Positions 62,001-64,000 of a stretch of DNA of 64,000 bases are shown here, piece after piece. The notes below the pieces were generated by a model. That model was not told the origin of the DNA and searched no databases. It saw only the letters and a program-made list of their open reading frames with translations. The stretch covers positions 62,001-126,000 of the forward strand of contig CALSFV010000122.1 of assembly GCA_943737045.1 (NCBI GenBank). The letters run 5' to 3'. Numbering within the stretch: the first letter of the stretch is position 1; each line of letters begins with the position of its first letter. The stretch is from Parapristionchus giblindavisi. Its lineage: Eukaryota > Nematoda > Chromadorea > Rhabditida > Diplogasteridae. The position numbers were made by a program, and so were the translations under genes.

Positions 62001-63996
62001 GCGGAGATCAAGAACAACCTACTCATAGGTCATGAAAATCGTTTTCTGATTTTTGATCTTTGAATTACCGTACAAAAGTCGAAAAATCAACTCTGTTTAT
62101 TTCAATGTAGGGGAAAAGATTAAAAACAGAATTTATCGGGGTGTCTCATAATTGCGCTGATCAAGCGTTAGGTTGACCTTTCTATTCTTGCTCTCCGCAC
62201 TCAATTTATTTTTTTAAAATCACTAGTTTCCAGAAAATTGGTCCCGGATTCCAGTGTTTGAGTAGGCCATCTTACAGAATGTGATAAATACTTTCAATTT
62301 ATTGAAAATATATAAACACGTTCAGGGCCATACCTACAACAACTACGACTCCTCCACCGATTCGTCATATCGATCAACAACCTCGAATACAGACAGCACC
62401 ACCCAATCGACCTTTGCCTGCCATCTATTTTGATAATGTATAAAAATAAATTTATTTAATTATTAATAATGATGCATATTTTAGGGTGATCCAGTAGCAG
62501 CTAAAAGAGAAGCTGATGCAGCTGCATCCAGAGTTCCAAAGGCAATTAGAGAGGCTGAGAATACACGAAAAGATGTTTGTTCATTATTTCATTATTATGA
62601 AAACGCTTTTCCTTGCCTCATTCTTTTAATTGCACTCGTCTTTTACTTGTTCAAACATCTATATGATGTATGAAAATGAAAAGTAAATTAAAAAATAAAT
62701 CATTCGAAACTCAGCAGAAACAATCGTGAAACATGAAACAGAATGAAAAAATCGTAGCTAAAGTAAAAGCGAGAGTACGATGAGTACTGACAATGAGAGT
62801 TATCTTGGGGGTTCTTTTAATGTCCATTCTTCATGATTAGTGTAACCTATATAGTAATCAATTCTTGATAAGGTCAAAAGGGCTATTCTATTGTTCACTG
62901 TGACCGATTCAATCGAATTGATCAATCGTCCCATTAAATGTCTTTCATATTTCTTCTTCTTCAGTCAATAATCATCGTTTCTCCATCATCTTCTTCACTT
63001 ATCAATAGAATATCATCATCTCCTTATCTTCCAAACAACTACAATATACAATATCCAGGGAATACTGTATATGTCGTCAAGGGAGGAGGTACGCTATTTT
63101 TAATATTATGCCATAATTAAATTTGTTATTTTAATAAATCGTTTGATCCGACGTTTTCTTGAAACAAATTTTTATGCGAATAGAGAAAATCAAGCATGTG
63201 TGAAACATAATTCAACCAGAGATCTTGAATAATAATAATCTATCTTCTCACATTTACATTTAGGTATCTATACCTATCCTCGTGTTCCATCACCATCCTT
63301 CACTACAGCCGGTTACATTCGTCCTCAGACATATCCTACTCCTCGACCTCACTACCGCACCGCCGAGAGCTACAGTACACCTGCCTATCCATCCACACCA
63401 CGAATTGTCTACGGTCCATCGCCCTCTTACACCACCACGCCATATCCAGTAACACCGGCGTATACCACACCAAAGTACAGCACCCCGAAGTACAGTACTC
63501 CCAAATACACCTCACCACCGACGACGTATCCCACTACACCATTATACAAACCACCACCACCAGAGTGGGGACCATGGACGCCTTGTACTGTTACTTGTGG
63601 AAATGGAACAAGGACGAGAAAGATCGATAATTGTGGAGGAGATAGTTAGTTCTTTCATTGTATTGTTTTCTTATAGTGAATCAGTCAGTCTTTTTTAGTC
63701 TGATAGTTCAAAGAAAAATGATTCGAAATTAGTTTTTATTATTGAGATAATTTTAAGGTTACGTAGTAGTGAGCAGTACCACAACATCGACAACCAGTCG
63801 AGTTTCTGTTGTCGAAGGATTGTATTCATCTACTCCATCGTATACTGTAGAACCATTCTGTGTAGAGACCGAGGTAAAGATCAAAGATCAAAGATCATTA
63901 TTGATTAATGATATGGTTTAGGTGTGTGCATTAGAACCATGTTGGAAGCATTCAGAATGGAGTGAATGGAATGGATGTAGTAAGGAATGTGGAATG
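53092..63996 (+). CDS. ADAMTS-family secreted metalloprotease with TSP1 repeats (3' end outside window)
   Basis: Forty exons sum to 1587 codons and run off the right edge: 53092-53136, 53190-53262, 53309-53437, 53485-53621, 53857-53980, 54034-54115, 54213-54266, 54335-54461, 54614-54697, 54749-54838, 54884-54930, 55475-55618, 56039-56165, 56513-56593, 56726-56827, 57211-57303, 57377-57471, 57530-57604, 57804-57867, 58217-58330, 58481-58597, 58663-58770, 58813-58868, 58913-59079, 59218-59294, 59436-59544, 59852-60054, 60192-60242, 60293-60532, 60688-60891, 61013-61226, 61281-61550, 61678-61795, 61846-61887, 62326-62437, 62485-62574, 62965-63088, 63264-63644, 63758-63873, 63922-63996. The protein starts with a signal peptide (MGALQWILLLGAACQ) and a prodomain. 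The reprolysin domain has zinc site HEMGHSLGMYHD (374-385) and met-turn CCIM. Then come a disintegrin-like/Cys-rich section (GEQCAVFHGECWK; CGNGEGIIRT), a diverged TSP1 (WGTWNESPNSC), a second TSP1 (WSLWSEWSECLTVGCG), about 600 residues of Thr/Ser/Pro-rich mucin-like sequence, then EWGPWTPCTVTCGNG and a fourth TSP1 at the edge. It acts in the extracellular matrix. Which nematode ADAMTS it equals (gon-1, adt-1, adt-2) is not decided. Confidence 0.9.
55170..55293 (+). repeat. 42-bp tandem repeat, three copies, in ADAMTS intron 11
   Basis: CTCTCAATTTCACTCACT-type units start at 55170, 55212 and 55254, an exact 42-base period with a few substitutions each. Confidence 0.85.
56262..56412 (+). ncRNA. 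GC-rich island in ADAMTS intron 13, possible structured RNA
   Basis: This block is far richer in G and C than the surrounding intron. It contains a CCCCCGAAGGGG hairpin and a 7-bp stem CATCCCG (56317) / CGGGATG (56364) enclosing about 40 nt. GGATGGGCGAC recalls the GGATGGGTGAC segment of 5S rRNA, but the rest does not align convincingly by eye, so I cannot name it. It could be a structural RNA, a pseudogene of one, or a GC-rich repeat. Confidence 0.25.
56861..56933 (+). tRNA. tRNA-Met (CAT), elongator
   Basis: The sequence folds as a complete cloverleaf. The acceptor stem is GCTTCCT/AGGGAGC (one G-T pair), the D-arm A-box is TGGCGCAGTCGG, the anticodon loop CTCATAA has anticodon CAT, and the T-arm is GTGAG-TTCGAGC-CTCAC. 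The body is almost identical to animal elongator tRNA-Met. It has no intron. It lies in sense orientation within ADAMTS intron 15, 33 bp after the end of exon 15. A TTTTT run follows about 20 bases downstream as a Pol III terminator. Confidence 0.96.
57933..58055. mobile_element. Small MITE in ADAMTS intron 19
   Basis: CCGAGAAAAAAGTGTAAT on the left and ATAACACTTTTTTCTCTGC on the right are inverted ends about 120 bp apart. AAGTGTTATATTTAACACTT in the middle is a further inner palindrome. Confidence 0.6.
61947..62256. mobile_element. Small MITE in ADAMTS intron 34
   Basis: The ends CACTAGGGTCCGAATTCAAT and (inverse) CACTGGAATCCGGGACCAAT mirror one another, followed by TTTTCTGG on both sides. 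AGAGTGCGGAG and CTCCGCACTC pair further inside. Length is about 310 bp and it has no coding potential. Confidence 0.65.
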
Positions 63997-64000
63997 GTAT

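Overview
The window is AT-rich eukaryotic DNA, most likely from a free-living chromadorean nematode. The evidence is compact genes with many small, mostly sub-150 bp introns, GT-AG splice sites with nematode-style TTTCAG acceptors, likely spliced-leader acceptors just upstream of some start codons, and dispersed short motifs (TACNGTA, GATCTTT arrays, ATCA/TTGA arrays) typical of nematode introns. A diplogastrid is possible, but the species cannot be fixed from sequence alone.

Layout. A minus-strand gene of unknown function is cut by the left edge (1-938). Divergent from it is a 10-exon plus-strand gene for an acidic protein with a C-terminal C4C4 RING-like zinc finger (1557-3547). Converging on that is a very long minus-strand gene (29633 down to 5089) with 36 exons whose phases join into a 1371-codon frame: an RSF1 (remodelling and spacing factor 1) orthologue with a DDT/WHIM-type N-terminal region, a complete PHD finger and a long acidic C-terminus. 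Divergent from RSF1, with 616 bp between start codons, is an 8-exon FAM8A1/RDD-family membrane protein (30250-32443). Next on the plus strand is a 23-exon GPCPD1-type glycerophosphocholine phosphodiesterase with CBM20 and GDPD domains (33832-47258). A 5.8 kb pyrimidine-rich gene desert follows, then an ADAMTS-family secreted metalloprotease (53092 to the right edge, 40 exons visible, still open) carrying an intronic elongator tRNA-Met.

The coding genes look ordinary and intact. What stands out is the mobile DNA in the introns of RSF1 and GPCPD1. There are six long near-perfect palindromes of about 0.9-2.5 kb (7897, 9308, 13448, 26580, 36556 and 43818), a seventh at 38039, a hAT-like element with an exact 8-bp target duplication that contains a TA-flanked element that in turn contains two palindromes, a decayed mariner, several MITEs with readable target duplications, and a 144-bp tandem repeat. 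Three palindromes share a tRNA-like cassette (A-box-like GTGGTAA, B box GGTTCGA, then a conserved TTTTGC-N3-TTTTT tail). I consider this the strongest candidate for something not yet described. In two places an insertion can be read as an event because the empty site survives, either in the opposite palindrome arm or in the flanking half-hairpin.

Exon coordinates were derived by hand from splice motifs, reading-frame continuity and family knowledge. In every complete gene model the exon lengths sum to a multiple of three with no internal stop.
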